A DNA stretch of 57,458 nt from Roseomonas sp. GC11 (GCF_024437745.1 NZ_JANFNY010000032.1:1-57458); one strand, 5' to 3'. Numbered from the stretch's first letter, positions 7,670-16,684 are shown. A program made the numbers and translations. The notes: generated by a model not told the origin, from the letters alone.

Positions 7670-8743
7670 ATGCTTCACCGTCGCCTCCTCCTCCTCAGCG
7701 GCGCGGGCGCGCTGCTCACCGGCTGCGCCGGCTCCGACAGCGGCAGCCCCAGCCTGGGCAGCCCTAGCCTGGGCAGCCAGGCCCTCGCCGCCCCCGCCGC
7801 GCCGGCCCCCGCGCCCCCCCCGGGCGCCGCGCCGGTGGTGATCGATCAGGCGCAGTTCGATGCCTTCCTGGCCGGCTTCCGCGCCGATGCCGCCCGCGCC
7901 GGCATCTCCCAGGCCATGCTGCAACGCGCGCTCGGCCGCATCCGCCCCCTGCCCCGCGTGCTGGAACTCGACCGCAAGCAGCCCGAGGGCGTGCTGAGCT
8001 GGGAGCAGTACCGCGACCGCATCGTCTCCCCCACCCGCATCCAGGCCGGGCGCCGCGCCTATGCCGCCAGCCGCCCCCTGTTGCAGGAGATCGAGGCGCG
8101 CTACCGCGTCTCCGCCCGCGTGGTGGTGGCCATCTGGGGCATGGAAACCAATTTCGGCGCCAATACCGGCGGCTTCAACGTCGTCGAGGCCCTGGCCACC
8201 CTGGCCTGGGAAGGCCGCCGCGCCAGCTTCTTCCGCGGCGAGCTGATGGCGGCGCTGCGCATCCTCGATGCCGGCCATGTGGCGCCGGAGCACATGCAGG
8301 GCTCCTGGGCCGGCGCCATGGGCCAGCCGCAATTCATGCCGAGCAGCTTCGAGCGCTTCGCCGTGGATTTCGACGGCGACGGCCACCGCGACATCTGGGA
8401 CAGCCGCGCCGACGCCCTCGCCTCCATCGCCAACTACCTGGCCCGCAACGGCTGGCAGGCGGGCCAGGGCTGGAGCCTGGAAGCCCGCCCCCCCGCCGGC
8501 TTCGACATCGCGCGCGCCGATACGGAAACCCGCCGCCCCCTCGCGGACTGGAGCCGCCTGGGCTGGCGCCGCGCCGATGGCGCGCCCCTGCCCGCCACGG
8601 CGCAGGAAGCCAGCCTGGCCGTGCCGGCGCGCAGCGGCGGGCAGGTCTTCCTCGGCCTGCCCAACCTGCGGGTGATCCGGCGCTACAATTCGCCGATCAA
8701 CTACGCGCTCGCCATCGGGCTGCTGGCGGACGGGCTGGCCTGA
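7670..8743 (+). CDS. Lytic murein transglycosylase, MltB family lipoprotein
   Basis: The product has 357 residues from ATG 7670. A lipoprotein signal peptide ends at the lipobox LLTGC (Cys at about residue 18). A Ser/Gly repeat and Ala/Pro linker follow (residues 20-55, with SPSLG repeated). The SLT_2/MltB catalytic domain contains AIWGMETNFGANTG with the likely catalytic Glu, AMGQPQFMPSSF, and FDGDGHRDIWDSRADALASI. It cleaves the glycan strand of peptidoglycan with formation of 1,6-anhydromuramic acid, probably from the outer membrane. The frame is open upstream through nikE, but the signal peptide fixes the start. It converges on a GGDEF-EAL gene with a family-1 repeat between. Confidence 0.88.
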   Translation: MLHRRLLLLSGAGALLTGCAGSDSGSPSLGSPSLGSQALAAPAAPAPAPPPGAAPVVIDQAQFDAFLAGFRADAARAGISQAMLQRALGRIRPLPRVLELDRKQPEGVLSWEQYRDRIVSPTRIQAGRRAYAASRPLLQEIEARYRVSARVVVAIWGMETNFGANTGGFNVVEALATLAWEGRRASFFRGELMAALRILDAGHVAPEHMQGSWAGAMGQPQFMPSSFERFAVDFDGDGHRDIWDSRADALASIANYLARNGWQAGQGWSLEARPPAGFDIARADTETRRPLADWSRLGWRRADGAPLPATAQEASLAVPARSGGQVFLGLPNLRVIRRYNSPINYALAIGLLADGLA

Positions 8744-8750
8744 ACAGCCT

Positions 8751-8891
8751 CTTGAGAGGGGCTTCGCCCCTCTCAAACGCGCCCCACCAAAGGCCTGAGG
8801 CCTTTGGAAACCCTTTCTGAAGGTGGGTGCAGGGGGCCCTGCCCCCTGCCCAAGGGAAAGAAAGGGGGTCGAGGGGGCAAAGCCCCCCCAA
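8751..8891 (+). repeat. Family-1 mosaic palindromic element, copy 2
   Basis: It begins 8 bases after the MltB-type stop with the CTTGAGAGGGGC hairpin. It then has the AAAGGCCTGAGGCCTTT palindrome, a GGTGGGTGCAGGGG module, and the closing GAGGGGGC/GCCCCC hairpin. It is about 10 bp longer than the other copies and diverges between the inner and closing palindromes. Its right end reads GCCCCCCCAA where the other two copies read GCCCCCTCAA, or its complement. The difference at base 8888 removes the stop codon that the element supplies to the minus-strand gene. It sits between two convergent genes, as does the copy at 41961-42090. Confidence 0.85.
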
Positions 8892-10897
8892 CGCGCCAGC
8901 AGCGGCTCCACCGCCTCACCGGGCACCGGGCGGCCGAACAGCCAGCCCTGCCCCTCATGGCAGCCAATGGCCCGCGCCATTTCCGCCTGCTCCTCCGTCT
9001 CCACCCCCTCGGCCAGCACCCGCATCCCCAGCTCGCGGCCCAGCGTGGCGACGGCGCGGAGGATCGGCGCCCCCTCGGCATCGGCCAGGAAGGCGCGGTC
9101 CAGCTTCAGGCAATGGGTGCGGAAGCGGCGCAGCGAGGCCAGCGAGGAATAGCCGGTCCCGAAATCATCGATGGCCAGCGAGCAGCCCAGCGCCTGCAGG
9201 GCCTGCACCACGCGGCTGGCGGCCTCCATATCCTCGGCCAGCAGGCTCTCGGTCAGCTCCAGTTCCAGCAGACCGGGCGGCAGGGCATGGTGGCGCAGCA
9301 GCGCGGCCACCCCCTCCACGAAGCCCGGCGCGGCGAACTGCGCCACGGAGACATTCACCGCCACCCGCACCGGCCGCCCCGCCCGCCGCCAGGACGCCGC
9401 CTGCGCCACCGCCGTCTCCAGCACCGCGCCGCCCAGCGGGATGATCAGCCCCGTCGCCTCCGCCACGGGGATGAACACCCCCGGCGGCACCATCCCGCGC
9501 TCCGGATGCTGCCAGCGCGCCAGCGCCTCCAGCCCGACAATGCGCCCATCCTCCAGCGAAACCTGCGGCTGGTAATGCAGCACGATCTCACCGCGGGCGA
9601 CCGCCCGGCGCAGCCCCGCCTCGATCTCCGCCCGCTCCCGCGCCTGCCGGTCCAGCCCGGCCGAGAAGAACCGCACCGGGCTGCCGCCCTTGCGCGCCTC
9701 GCGCATCGCCAGCGTCGCGGCATGCAGCAGGGTGGCGGCGTCCCGCCCATCCTCCGGCGCCAGGGCGAGGCCGATACAGGCCTCCAGCGGCACGGAAAGC
9801 CCATCCACCCGCAGCGGCGCGCGCAGCGCCGCGCCCAGCCGCCGCGCCAGCGCCGCGAGGTCGCCCCGCCCCTGCACCACGGCGAATTCATCACCGCCGA
9901 TGCGCGCCAGCTGCTCCCCCGCCTCCAGCGCCTCCGACAGCCGCGCCGCGGCGGCCTGCAGCAGCCGGTCCCCCACCGGGTGGCCCAGCGCGTCATTGAT
10001 CGTGCCAAAGCGCGTGAGGTCGAGCACGGCCACCGCCGCCGCCCCCTCCCGCGCCAGCGCCGCCTCCAGCCACTCCGCGCAGCGCACCCGGTTGGGCAGG
10101 CCGGTCAGCGGGTCGTGCCGTGTCAGGTGCAGCAGGCGCTGCTCCGCCTCGTGCTGCGCCGTCACATCCTCCTGCACGGCGATGTAATGGGTGGGGCGGC
10201 TGCCCTCCCCCATCACCGGCGCGATGGTCTGCCGCGCGTGATACAGGCCGCTATCCTTGCGCCGGTTGACGAACAGCGCCGAGAAGACGTGCCCCTGGCT
10301 GAGCGTGCCCCACATCTCGCGGTAGAAGCCGCGATCCTGCACGCCGGATTTCAGCATGGCCGGGGTGCGGCCCACCACCTCCGCGCTGCTATAGCCGGTG
10401 AGGCGGGTGAAGGCCTGGTTCACCCACTCGATCCGCCCGCGCTCATCGGTGATGGTCACGGCATTGGCCGCATGGTCCAGCGCCGTCTCGCAGAGCACCA
10501 GGTGGCGCTCCCGCTCCAGCTCGGCGGTGATGTCGCGCAGCTGGAGCAGCAGAAGCGGCCCGCCCGCCGCCTCAGGCAGCAGGGAGGCGGTGATCTCCGC
10601 CCAGAGCGGCCGGCCATCGCGGTGCCGGAAGGCGCGGCGCGCCCGCCCGCCCCCGCCGGCCTGCAGGTCGCGCAGCCATGGCTCGGTGCCGGGCTGGGCG
10701 GCGAGCGCATGGAGGCTGGCGTGGAGAGTGTCCGGCACCGCATCGCCCGGCCCATGGCCGAGCCACTGGCGGAAGGCCCTGTTCGCCCAGCGCAGCGCAC
10801 CGGCCGGGCTGGCCAGCAGCGTCGGCACGGGGGACTGGCGGAACGCCTGCGAGAGGCAATGCCAGGAAGGAGACTCGCCTTCAGCCGGCCCGGTCAT
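8888..10897 (-). CDS. PAS-PAS-GGDEF-EAL cyclic-di-GMP enzyme, natural stop codon lost
   Basis: The conserved protein has 669 residues. Two PAS domains lie at about residues 12-130 and 130-255 (the second contains IEWVNQAFTRLTGYSSAEVVGR). GGDEF is at about 265-425 with an intact active motif RIGGDEFAVV. EAL is at about 430-669 with intact GLEALARW, NVSVAQF and DDFGTGYSS. Both catalytic signatures look functional, so it may make or degrade c-di-GMP under PAS control. The EAL domain ends at EPLLAR. The next codon, 8890-8888, is TGG, where the repeat consensus gives TGA. The frame therefore stays open to 7409, about 490 further codons antisense to the transglycosylase and nikE. Confidence 0.85.
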
Positions 10898-10924
10898 GGC
10901 AACGGGCCTTGCAGGAAGGCGACG

Positions 10925-10947
10925 CCGCCTGACACCCCGTCAGGCGG
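10925..10947. promoter_or_regulatory. Inverted repeat upstream of the GGDEF-EAL gene
   Basis: Perfect 9-base arms CCGCCTGAC and GTCAGGCGG flank a 5-base spacer, 27 bases upstream of the minus-strand start at 10897. The position fits an operator or a 5' UTR hairpin for the c-di-GMP gene. No U-run follows it, so termination is less likely. The binding protein is unknown. Confidence 0.5.
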
Positions 10948-11060
10948 TATCAGAATAAACATAAGCGTCTCATGACATAGCCGGGCGCCAGGAGCCAGGG
11001 GAAAGCAGGCAGCCCGAAAACCCGGCCCGTCATGCCCGGTATGAACCGGGGGAACAAGAA

Positions 11061-11149
11061 GGTTCTTTTTTGGAAAAAAGAACCAAAAAACTTTTTCCGT
11101 CCAGCGTCCCGCCGTGACAGGAGACGGCGGCAGCCTGACAAAAAAATCA
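11061..11149 (-). repeat. Family-2 AT-tailed palindromic element, copy A
   Basis: Read on the minus strand, the rbsC-type stop codon is followed at once by a T-run. Next comes CAGGCTGCCGCCGTCTCC, a GGCGGGACGC module, GAAAAAGTTTTTTGG, and a perfect hairpin whose arms are GGTTCTTTTTT and AAAAAAGAACC (11061-11084). Copies at 32134-32216 and 52271-52354 share all modules. In this GC-rich DNA the A/T arms stand out. The structure resembles a double intrinsic terminator. Confidence 0.85.
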
Positions 11150-12103
11150 GGCGGTGGCCAGGGCGGCGCGGCGGCGGCCAAGCTGCTGGTCCGCCAGGAC
11201 ACCCATCAGGATCACGCTCCCCATCACCGCGAAGTTCAGGGAGGAGGGGATACCCAGGATGTTCACGAGGTTCTGCAGGATCTGCAGCAGCACCGTGCCC
11301 AGCACGATGCCCAGCACGCTCCCCTCGCCCCCGCGCAGCGAACAGCCGCCCAGCACGGCGGCGGCGATGGCATAAAGCTCGTAGAAATTGCCGAAGGAGG
11401 AGGGGGAGACGGAACTGGTGTAGAAGACCAGCAGCACCGTCGAGAGACCGGCCAGCAGGCCGCCCAGCAGATAGGCGCCCACCACCACCGCGCGGGTGTC
11501 GATGCCGGAATGGCGCGCGGCTTCCTCGTTGCGGCCCACGGCGTAGAGGTAGCGGCCGAAGACGGAGCGGTGCAGCAGCACCCCCACCACCAGCGCCACC
11601 ACCACCAGCGCCAGGAAGGGATGCGGAATGCCAAAGCTGCGGCCGGAGGCCAGCCAGGTCAGCGTATCCAGGTCCCCGGCATAGCCGAAGCCCATCGTGC
11701 CATCCTGCGTGTAGTAGCGCGCCGCGCCGCGATAGATCAGCAGCCCGCACAGCGTCACCACGAAAGGCTGCATGCCGAGCCGCGTCACCAGCACCCCGTG
11801 CAGCGCGCCGAGCAGCAGCCCCGCCACCAGCACGATCAGCACGGCATAGGGCCAGAACACCTCGTAATTCACCAGCAGGTCGACAAAGACCACGCCGAGC
11901 AGCGCGAACATCGCGCCCACGGACAGATCGATGCCGCCGGTGATGATGATCAGCCCCTGGCCGATGCTGAAAATGCCGAAGAGGCCGATCAGGTTGGCCA
12001 TGTTCAGCAGGTTCACGGTGGAGAGGAAAAGCGGGTTGAGCAGCGCCGTGATGGCGCCGATCACCACCAGCAGCAGGCCGAGGCCGAGATCCTTGCGCGT
12101 CAT
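11147..12103 (-). CDS. Sugar ABC transporter permease (RbsC/AraH type)
   Basis: The product has 318 residues. It is an inner-membrane permease of the BPD_transp_2 family with about 8-10 hydrophobic segments and an N-terminal helix at residues 5-25 (LGLGLLLVVIGAITALLN). Family motifs are visible: GIDLSVGAMFALLGV near residue 55, the GVLVTRLGMQPFVVTLCGL region, and NEEAARHSGIDTRAVVVGAY, the cytoplasmic loop that contacts the ATPase. The start overlaps the ATPase stop by 4 bases. It is third in a binding protein-ATPase-permease operon. Context suggests L-arabinose or a related pentose, but substrate cannot be read from the permease. Confidence 0.9.
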   Translation of the reverse strand: MTRKDLGLGLLLVVIGAITALLNPLFLSTVNLLNMANLIGLFGIFSIGQGLIIITGGIDLSVGAMFALLGVVFVDLLVNYEVFWPYAVLIVLVAGLLLGALHGVLVTRLGMQPFVVTLCGLLIYRGAARYYTQDGTMGFGYAGDLDTLTWLASGRSFGIPHPFLALVVVALVVGVLLHRSVFGRYLYAVGRNEEAARHSGIDTRAVVVGAYLLGGLLAGLSTVLLVFYTSSVSPSSFGNFYELYAIAAAVLGGCSLRGGEGSVLGIVLGTVLLQILQNLVNILGIPSSLNFAVMGSVILMGVLADQQLGRRRAALATA

Positions 12104-13620
12104 GCCCCCGCCTCCTCCGTCTGGCCGATGGCCAGCCGCAGCACCGCCTGCTCGCTGAACAGGTCGCGGTTCAGGATGCCGCTGATGCGGCCCTCATGCA
12201 TCACGGCGATCCGGTCGGAGACGCCGATCACCTCTTCCATGTCGCTGGAGATCATCAGGATGGCCACCCCCTCATCGGCCAGCGCGCGCATCAGCGCGTA
12301 GATCTCGCCCTTGGCGCCGGCATCGATGCCGCGCGTGGGCTCGTCGAACAGGATCACCCGCGGCGCCATGCTCAGCCACTTGGCCAGCACGACCTTCTGC
12401 TGGTTGCCGCCCGAGAGCGTGCCGGCGGCAACCCCCACATGCGGCGCCTTCAGCCGCAGCGCCCGCGCCTGACGCTCCGCCACCTCCCGCTCCGCCTGGC
12501 GGTCGAGCAGGAAGAAACGCGCGAAGCGCCGCAGCGAGGCGAGGCTGACATTCTCGGCGATCGGCAGCGACAGGATCAGCCCCGCCGCCTTGCGGTCCTC
12601 CGGTGCCAGATAGATGCCGGCGGCCACCGCATCGCGCGGCGAGGCGAGGCGCAGCGGCCGGCCATCCAGCATCACCCGCCCGGCGCGCGCCGGGTCCAGC
12701 CCGAACAGCGTGCGCGCGAGCGAGGTGCGCCCCGCCCCCACCAGCCCGGCCAGCCCCAGGATCTCCCCGGCGCGGATGTCGAGATCGGCGGTGGCCCGGG
12801 GGAAGGCGGTGGTGACCAGCCCCTCCGCCCGCAGCCCGCCCGGCCCGGGCGGGCGCGCGGGCGGGGTATAGAGCGCGCGCAGCTCGCGCCCGATCATCAG
12901 CCGGATCATCGTGGCATGGCCGATCTCGTGCCGCGCCAGCGTGCCGGCCATCCTGCCATCGCGCAGGCAGACGACGCGGTCGGCGCAGTCGACGATCTCG
13001 GCCAGCCGGTGGGTGATGTAGATGATGGCGGTGCCCGCCGCGCGCAGCTCCTGCACCACCGAGAGCAGCCGCGCCGTCTCGGCCAGCGTCAGCGACGAGG
13101 TCGGCTCGTCGAAGATGATGATGCGCGCCTCGGCGGCCAGCGCCTTGGCGATCTCGACGAGCTGGCGCTGCGCGATGGACAGCGCGGCCACCGGCGTGTC
13201 CGGCGTGAAATCGGCGCCGAGCCGCGCCAGCAGCGGCGCCACCCGCGCCCGCGCCGCCGCCCGGTCCACCAGCCGCAGCGGCCCGCCGCGCAGCGGCTCG
13301 CGGCCGAACAGCACATTGGCCGCGACGTCGAGATTGTCGAACAGGTTCAGTTCCTGGTGCACGAAGGCGATGCCGGCGCCCTGCGCATCCGCGACGGTGA
13401 GGCGGGACCATTCCCGCCCCCCCACCCGGATGCGCCCGGCGCTGGGGGCGACGACGCCACCCAGCACCTTCATCAGCGTGGACTTGCCGGCGCCGTTCTC
13501 GCCGATCAGTCCGAGCACTTCCCCCGGCATGAGGTGCAGGCTGACATCATTCAGCGCCCGCACGCCGGGGTAGCTCTTGCTGATGCCCTCGAGCGACAGG
13601 ATGGGTGCCGCCCCGGTCAT
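12100..13620 (-). CDS. Sugar ABC transporter ATP-binding protein (RbsA/AraG/XylG type)
   Basis: The product has 506 residues with two fused ABC domains, as expected for CUT2 sugar importers. The first domain has Walker A LIGENGAGKST near residue 38, the signature LSIAQRQLVEIAKAL and Walker B IIIFDEPTSSLT. The second has the degenerate Walker A of this family (GLAGLVGAGRTSL), the signature LSGGNQQKVVLAKWL and Walker B VILFDEPTRGID. It powers the permease encoded next. It starts 5 bases after the binding-protein gene and overlaps the permease start by 4 bases. Confidence 0.92.
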   Translation of the reverse strand: MTGAAPILSLEGISKSYPGVRALNDVSLHLMPGEVLGLIGENGAGKSTLMKVLGGVVAPSAGRIRVGGREWSRLTVADAQGAGIAFVHQELNLFDNLDVAANVLFGREPLRGGPLRLVDRAAARARVAPLLARLGADFTPDTPVAALSIAQRQLVEIAKALAAEARIIIFDEPTSSLTLAETARLLSVVQELRAAGTAIIYITHRLAEIVDCADRVVCLRDGRMAGTLARHEIGHATMIRLMIGRELRALYTPPARPPGPGGLRAEGLVTTAFPRATADLDIRAGEILGLAGLVGAGRTSLARTLFGLDPARAGRVMLDGRPLRLASPRDAVAAGIYLAPEDRKAAGLILSLPIAENVSLASLRRFARFFLLDRQAEREVAERQARALRLKAPHVGVAAGTLSGGNQQKVVLAKWLSMAPRVILFDEPTRGIDAGAKGEIYALMRALADEGVAILMISSDMEEVIGVSDRIAVMHEGRISGILNRDLFSEQAVLRLAIGQTEEAGA

Positions 13621-13625
13621 GGCGC

Positions 13626-14585
13626 TTACCGCGTCCGCAGCAGTTCGCGCATCTGCGCCTGGAATTCCTGCACGTTCGAGCGGTCGATGATCTTGGTGGG
13701 CACGATGATCTGCTTGCCCGGCGGGATGAAGGAGCGGTCGCCCTCCAGATACTTCACCATGCCGACCATGCTCTGGTAGCCGAACTCATAGGGCTGCTGC
13801 ACCACGGTGGAGTGGATCACCCCCTCGGCGATGCCGCGCAGCGTCAGGCCATCCTCGTCGAAGCCGACGATCTTCACCTTGCCCTCACGCCCCGCGCCCT
13901 TCACCGCCTGGTAGATCTGCGGCGTGTTGTAGGCCCAGAGCCCGGCCATCAGGTCGATATCGCTGCGGCGGGCCAGCGTGTCCTCGACATTGCGCTTGGC
14001 GCGCGCCATGTCGCTTTCATCCGTGCGGACATCGACGATCTCGATATTGCCGCCGGCCAGTGCCTCGCGGATGCCCTGCACGCGCTCGCGCGCATTGTCC
14101 GCATCCATGGTGCCGACGAAGAGCATGGCCTTGCCGCCCTGCGGCAGCGCGGCCTTCATCTGCTTGCCCGCCTCGCGCCCCGCCGCCACATTGTCGGTGC
14201 CGATATAGACGACGCGGTTGCTGTTCGGCGCGTCGCTGTCGGTGGTGAACAGCACCGACTGCGCGGCGGCGCGGTTCAGCATCTCCGTGCTGTTGCCGGG
14301 GTTGATGGCGGAGATGGCGATGCCGGCGACGCGGCGCGCCAGCAGCTCGTCCACGATGCGGCGCTGCTCGGCCGCGCTCGCCTGCGCGGGGACGATCATC
14401 TCCATCGTGTATTGCGGATATTCGCGGTTCGCCTTCTCGATGCCGCGGCGGGCGATCGTCCAGAAATCGGCCGAGACATTGACGACGAAGGCCAGGGCCT
14501 TCTTCTCCTGCGCCCGCGCCGCGAGGGGCAGGGCGCCGGAAAGCGCGAGGGCGGCCGGAGCGGCCAGCAGGCTACGACGTTTCAT
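13626..14585 (-). CDS. Sugar ABC transporter periplasmic binding protein (RbsB type)
   Basis: The product has 319 residues. A signal peptide runs to about residue 25 (MKRRSLLAAPAALALSGALP, cleavage near ARAQE). The rest is a Peripla_BP_4 fold with the typical SADFWTIARRGIEKA start, the QASAAEQRRIVDELL segment, ISAINPGNSTEMLNRA, and AGLWAYNTPQIYQAVK. It captures a monosaccharide in the periplasm for the ATPase and permease genes downstream. It has its own 145-base leader upstream, with a small inverted repeat (ATCAC/GTGAT) at 14711-14726. It may therefore be expressed both from the upstream operon promoter and from its own. Confidence 0.9.
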   Translation of the reverse strand: MKRRSLLAAPAALALSGALPLAARAQEKKALAFVVNVSADFWTIARRGIEKANREYPQYTMEMIVPAQASAAEQRRIVDELLARRVAGIAISAINPGNSTEMLNRAAAQSVLFTTDSDAPNSNRVVYIGTDNVAAGREAGKQMKAALPQGGKAMLFVGTMDADNARERVQGIREALAGGNIEIVDVRTDESDMARAKRNVEDTLARRSDIDLMAGLWAYNTPQIYQAVKGAGREGKVKIVGFDEDGLTLRGIAEGVIHSTVVQQPYEFGYQSMVGMVKYLEGDRSFIPPGKQIIVPTKIIDRSNVQEFQAQMRELLRTR

Positions 14586-14710
14586 CTTGTTTCTCCCTGA
14601 ACTGCCTTTGGCCCGGCCCTGTTCTCGCGGGGGCCTGGACCGGTCACACCGGCGGGAGGATTTGGCCCCGCCGGACTGCCGCGCCGCCAGAGCCTCTGTG
14701 CGGCAACGCT

Positions 14711-14726
14711 ATCACCTTGGCGTGAT
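14711..14726. promoter_or_regulatory. Small inverted repeat between the SDR gene and the sugar-binding-protein gene
   Basis: Arms ATCAC and GTGAT flank 6 bases. The site lies just after the minus-strand SDR stop and 126 bases upstream of the binding-protein start. It could be an operator for the ABC genes or part of the SDR terminator. The rest of the 145-base gap is GC-rich with a GGCGGG/CCCCGCC stem and no other clear signal. Confidence 0.3.
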
Positions 14727-14730
14727 CAGC

Positions 14731-15501
14731 TCAGGTCCAGCCGCCATCAACGACGAATTCCTGCGCCGAGCACATGGCCGAGGCCGCGGAAGCCAGGAAC
14801 AGCGCCATGTCCGCGATATGCGCGGGCATCACGCGGCCAGCCAGCACCTGCCCCGCCTCGATCTCCTTTTCCGATTCCGGCGTGACCCAGAGCGAAAGCT
14901 GCCGCTCCGTCATCACCCAGCCGGGCACCAGCGTGTTCACGCGGATCTTCTGCTTACCGTAGTCGCGCGCGAGGCCGCGCGTCAGCCCATGCACCGAGGC
15001 CTTGGCCATGGTGTAGGCCGGCATCCCGCCCTGGCGCAGCTTCCAGCTCACCGAGCCGAAATTGACGATGGAGCCCCCCCCCGCCCGCTGCATCTGCGGG
15101 AGGATGGCCTGCGCGGCGAAGAAGAGCGGGCGCTGGTTGATGGCCATGCGCTCGTCCCAGTATTCGGGGGTGACCTCTTCCGGCCTGTGGCGCTGGTCAT
15201 TGGCGGCGTTGTTGAGCAGCACGGTGATGTCGCCATGCGCCGCCGCCGCCGTGGCGATGGCGGCGCGCAGCGCGGCGATGTCGCGGATGTCGCAGGGCAG
15301 GAAGAGCGGCGCCACCGCGCCCTCCAGCCCGGCCACGCGCGCCACCAGCGCGCGGCTCTCCGCCTCCGCGATATCGACGAAGGCAACATGGCTGCCCTGC
15401 AGGGCGAAGGCCTCGGTCAGCGCGGCGCCGATCCCGCTGCCGCCGCCGGTGATGAAAACGCTGCGCCCTCGCAGGTCGGGGTAGATGGCGTTGCGGCTCA
15501 T
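14731..15501 (-). CDS. SDR-family sugar 1-dehydrogenase (Caulobacter xylose dehydrogenase-like)
   Basis: The product has 256 residues from ATG 15501; an upstream in-frame ATG at 15519 would add six. It is a classical SDR with the cofactor motif TGGGSGIGA at about residues 17-25, NNAAND near 90, catalytic Ser in NFGSVSW, and the YTMAK catalytic pair near 160. The N terminus IYPDLRG, the DERMAINQR stretch and the C terminus VVDGGWT closely resemble Caulobacter D-xylose dehydrogenase XylB. It would oxidise a pentose at C1 to the lactone with NAD(P). The neighbouring L-arabinonate genes suggest L-arabinose as substrate; D-xylose and D-galactose are alternatives. Confidence 0.82.
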   Translation of the reverse strand: MSRNAIYPDLRGRSVFITGGGSGIGAALTEAFALQGSHVAFVDIAEAESRALVARVAGLEGAVAPLFLPCDIRDIAALRAAIATAAAAHGDITVLLNNAANDQRHRPEEVTPEYWDERMAINQRPLFFAAQAILPQMQRAGGGSIVNFGSVSWKLRQGGMPAYTMAKASVHGLTRGLARDYGKQKIRVNTLVPGWVMTERQLSLWVTPESEKEIEAGQVLAGRVMPAHIADMALFLASAASAMCSAQEFVVDGGWT

Positions 15502-15531
15502 GGCGTCTCCTGCTCGCACCGCCTGGGATCG

Positions 15532-16542
15532 CTACCCGGCGGTGATGTTGTTGGCGCGCACCACCTCGCCCCAGCGCGCATGGTCGCGGCGGACCATCGC
15601 GTCAAAAGCCTCGGCCGTGCCGCCGCCAGGCTCGTCGCCCTGGCCGGTGATGCGCTCCCGCACACTGGGGTCGGCCAGCGCCGCGTTCAATGCCGCGTTC
15701 AGCCGCGTGATCGCCTCCGCCGGCGTGCCCTTCGGCACGGAGAGGCCAATCCAGCTGGTGATGAGGAAATCCTCAAGCCCCTGCTCCGCCGCCGTCGGGA
15801 TGTCGGGGAAGGCAGGGGCACGGTTGCGGCCCGTCACCAGCACGCCACGCACCTGCCCGGCCTTGACATAGGGCGCCACCACCGAGGCGGCATCGAACAT
15901 CAGGCTGAAGCGGCCGGCGATGAAATCCTGCATCGCCGGACCACTGCCGCGATAGGGCACATCCTGCATGGCCGGCTTGCCGATGCGGCTGCGGAACAGC
16001 TCCATCGCGCAATGCGACATGCTGCCGGCGGCCGGGGTGCCGTAATCCACGCCCTTCGGCTGCTCCTTCAGCCAGCCCACCAGCTCGGGCAGCGTCTTTG
16101 CCGGCACGGAGGGATGCACGCACAGGACAAGCGAGCTTTGCAGGGCCAGCCCGACGGAGGTCAGCTCCAGCGGGTTGATCGTCATGCCCGGAAAGGTGTG
16201 CGGGTTGATCGCCATCGAGCTGGAATTGGCGGCGAGCACCGTATAGCCATCGGGCCGCGCGCGCAGCACCGCCTCGGTGCCGATATTGCCGCCGGCACCG
16301 CCGCGATTCTCCACCACCACCGGCTGCCCCAGCGCCGCCGACATGCCGTTCTGGATGATGCGCGCCGCGAAATCCGTCTGACCGCCAGGGGGGAAGCCAA
16401 CGATGAGCGTGATGGGGCGGCTCGGCCAGGAACCCTGCGCCAGCGCCGGCATCGCCAGCGACGGGATCGTGAGCCCGGCCCCCACCGCACCCAGCAGGCC
16501 ACGGCGTGACAGTGGCAGAGCGCCTTCCTTCGTGATGCTCAC
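15532..16542 (-). CDS. Bug/TctC-family tripartite tricarboxylate-type substrate-binding protein
   Basis: The product has about 336 residues from GTG 16542, preceded by a strong AAGGAAAGGAAG ribosome binding site. In-frame ATGs at 16566 and 16587 are the alternatives. A Tat-like signal peptide carries SRRGLLGAVGAGL and cleaves after AMPALA. The Bug fold shows PSRPITLIVGFPPGGQTD, VVVENRGGAGGNIG and DVPYRGSGPAM. It binds an organic acid in the periplasm. No TctA/TctB membrane partners are nearby, which is common for expanded Bug families. It is the first minus-strand gene of the pentose operon, divergent from the LysR gene, and may bind a sugar acid such as an arabinonate. Confidence 0.87.
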   Translation of the reverse strand: MSITKEGALPLSRRGLLGAVGAGLTIPSLAMPALAQGSWPSRPITLIVGFPPGGQTDFAARIIQNGMSAALGQPVVVENRGGAGGNIGTEAVLRARPDGYTVLAANSSSMAINPHTFPGMTINPLELTSVGLALQSSLVLCVHPSVPAKTLPELVGWLKEQPKGVDYGTPAAGSMSHCAMELFRSRIGKPAMQDVPYRGSGPAMQDFIAGRFSLMFDAASVVAPYVKAGQVRGVLVTGRNRAPAFPDIPTAAEQGLEDFLITSWIGLSVPKGTPAEAITRLNAALNAALADPSVRERITGQGDEPGGGTAEAFDAMVRRDHARWGEVVRANNITAG

Positions 16543-16627
16543 GATGGTCTTCCTTTCCTTGGACATTTCCCGGCGCGGCCTTGTCATGGCCGCTGCCCAT
16601 GCTTGATCACGATGGATAGGAGAGAGA

Positions 16628-16682
16628 AGCGATATCGTCTAATGTGATTTTGCGCGCAGGACATAACAAAGAGGATATCGCT
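16628..16682. promoter_or_regulatory. Divergent LysR-type operator region with a GATATC inverted repeat
   Basis: The 142-base gap between the Bug gene and lysR contains the perfect inverted repeat AGCGATATC (16628-16636) and GATATCGCT (16674-16682). The right arm ends 2 bases before the lysR start. The left half-site continues as GTCTAATGTGATTTT, which resembles the sequence after GGATATCC at 20540-20563 upstream of the L-arabinonate dehydratase gene. This layout fits autorepression of lysR with divergent activation of the pentose operon. Confidence 0.6.
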
Positions 16683-16684
16683 CC

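Noticed and set aside
7409-8887. The C-terminal extension of the GGDEF-EAL frame as real protein domain
   Set aside because: It translates the repeat element and then the antisense of mltB and nikE. No domain is seen; it results from the lost stop.
8804-10975. 723-codon plus-strand open frame opposite the GGDEF-EAL gene
   Set aside because: The product is Arg/Pro/Gln-rich without domains, and the minus strand has intact PAS, GGDEF and EAL motifs.
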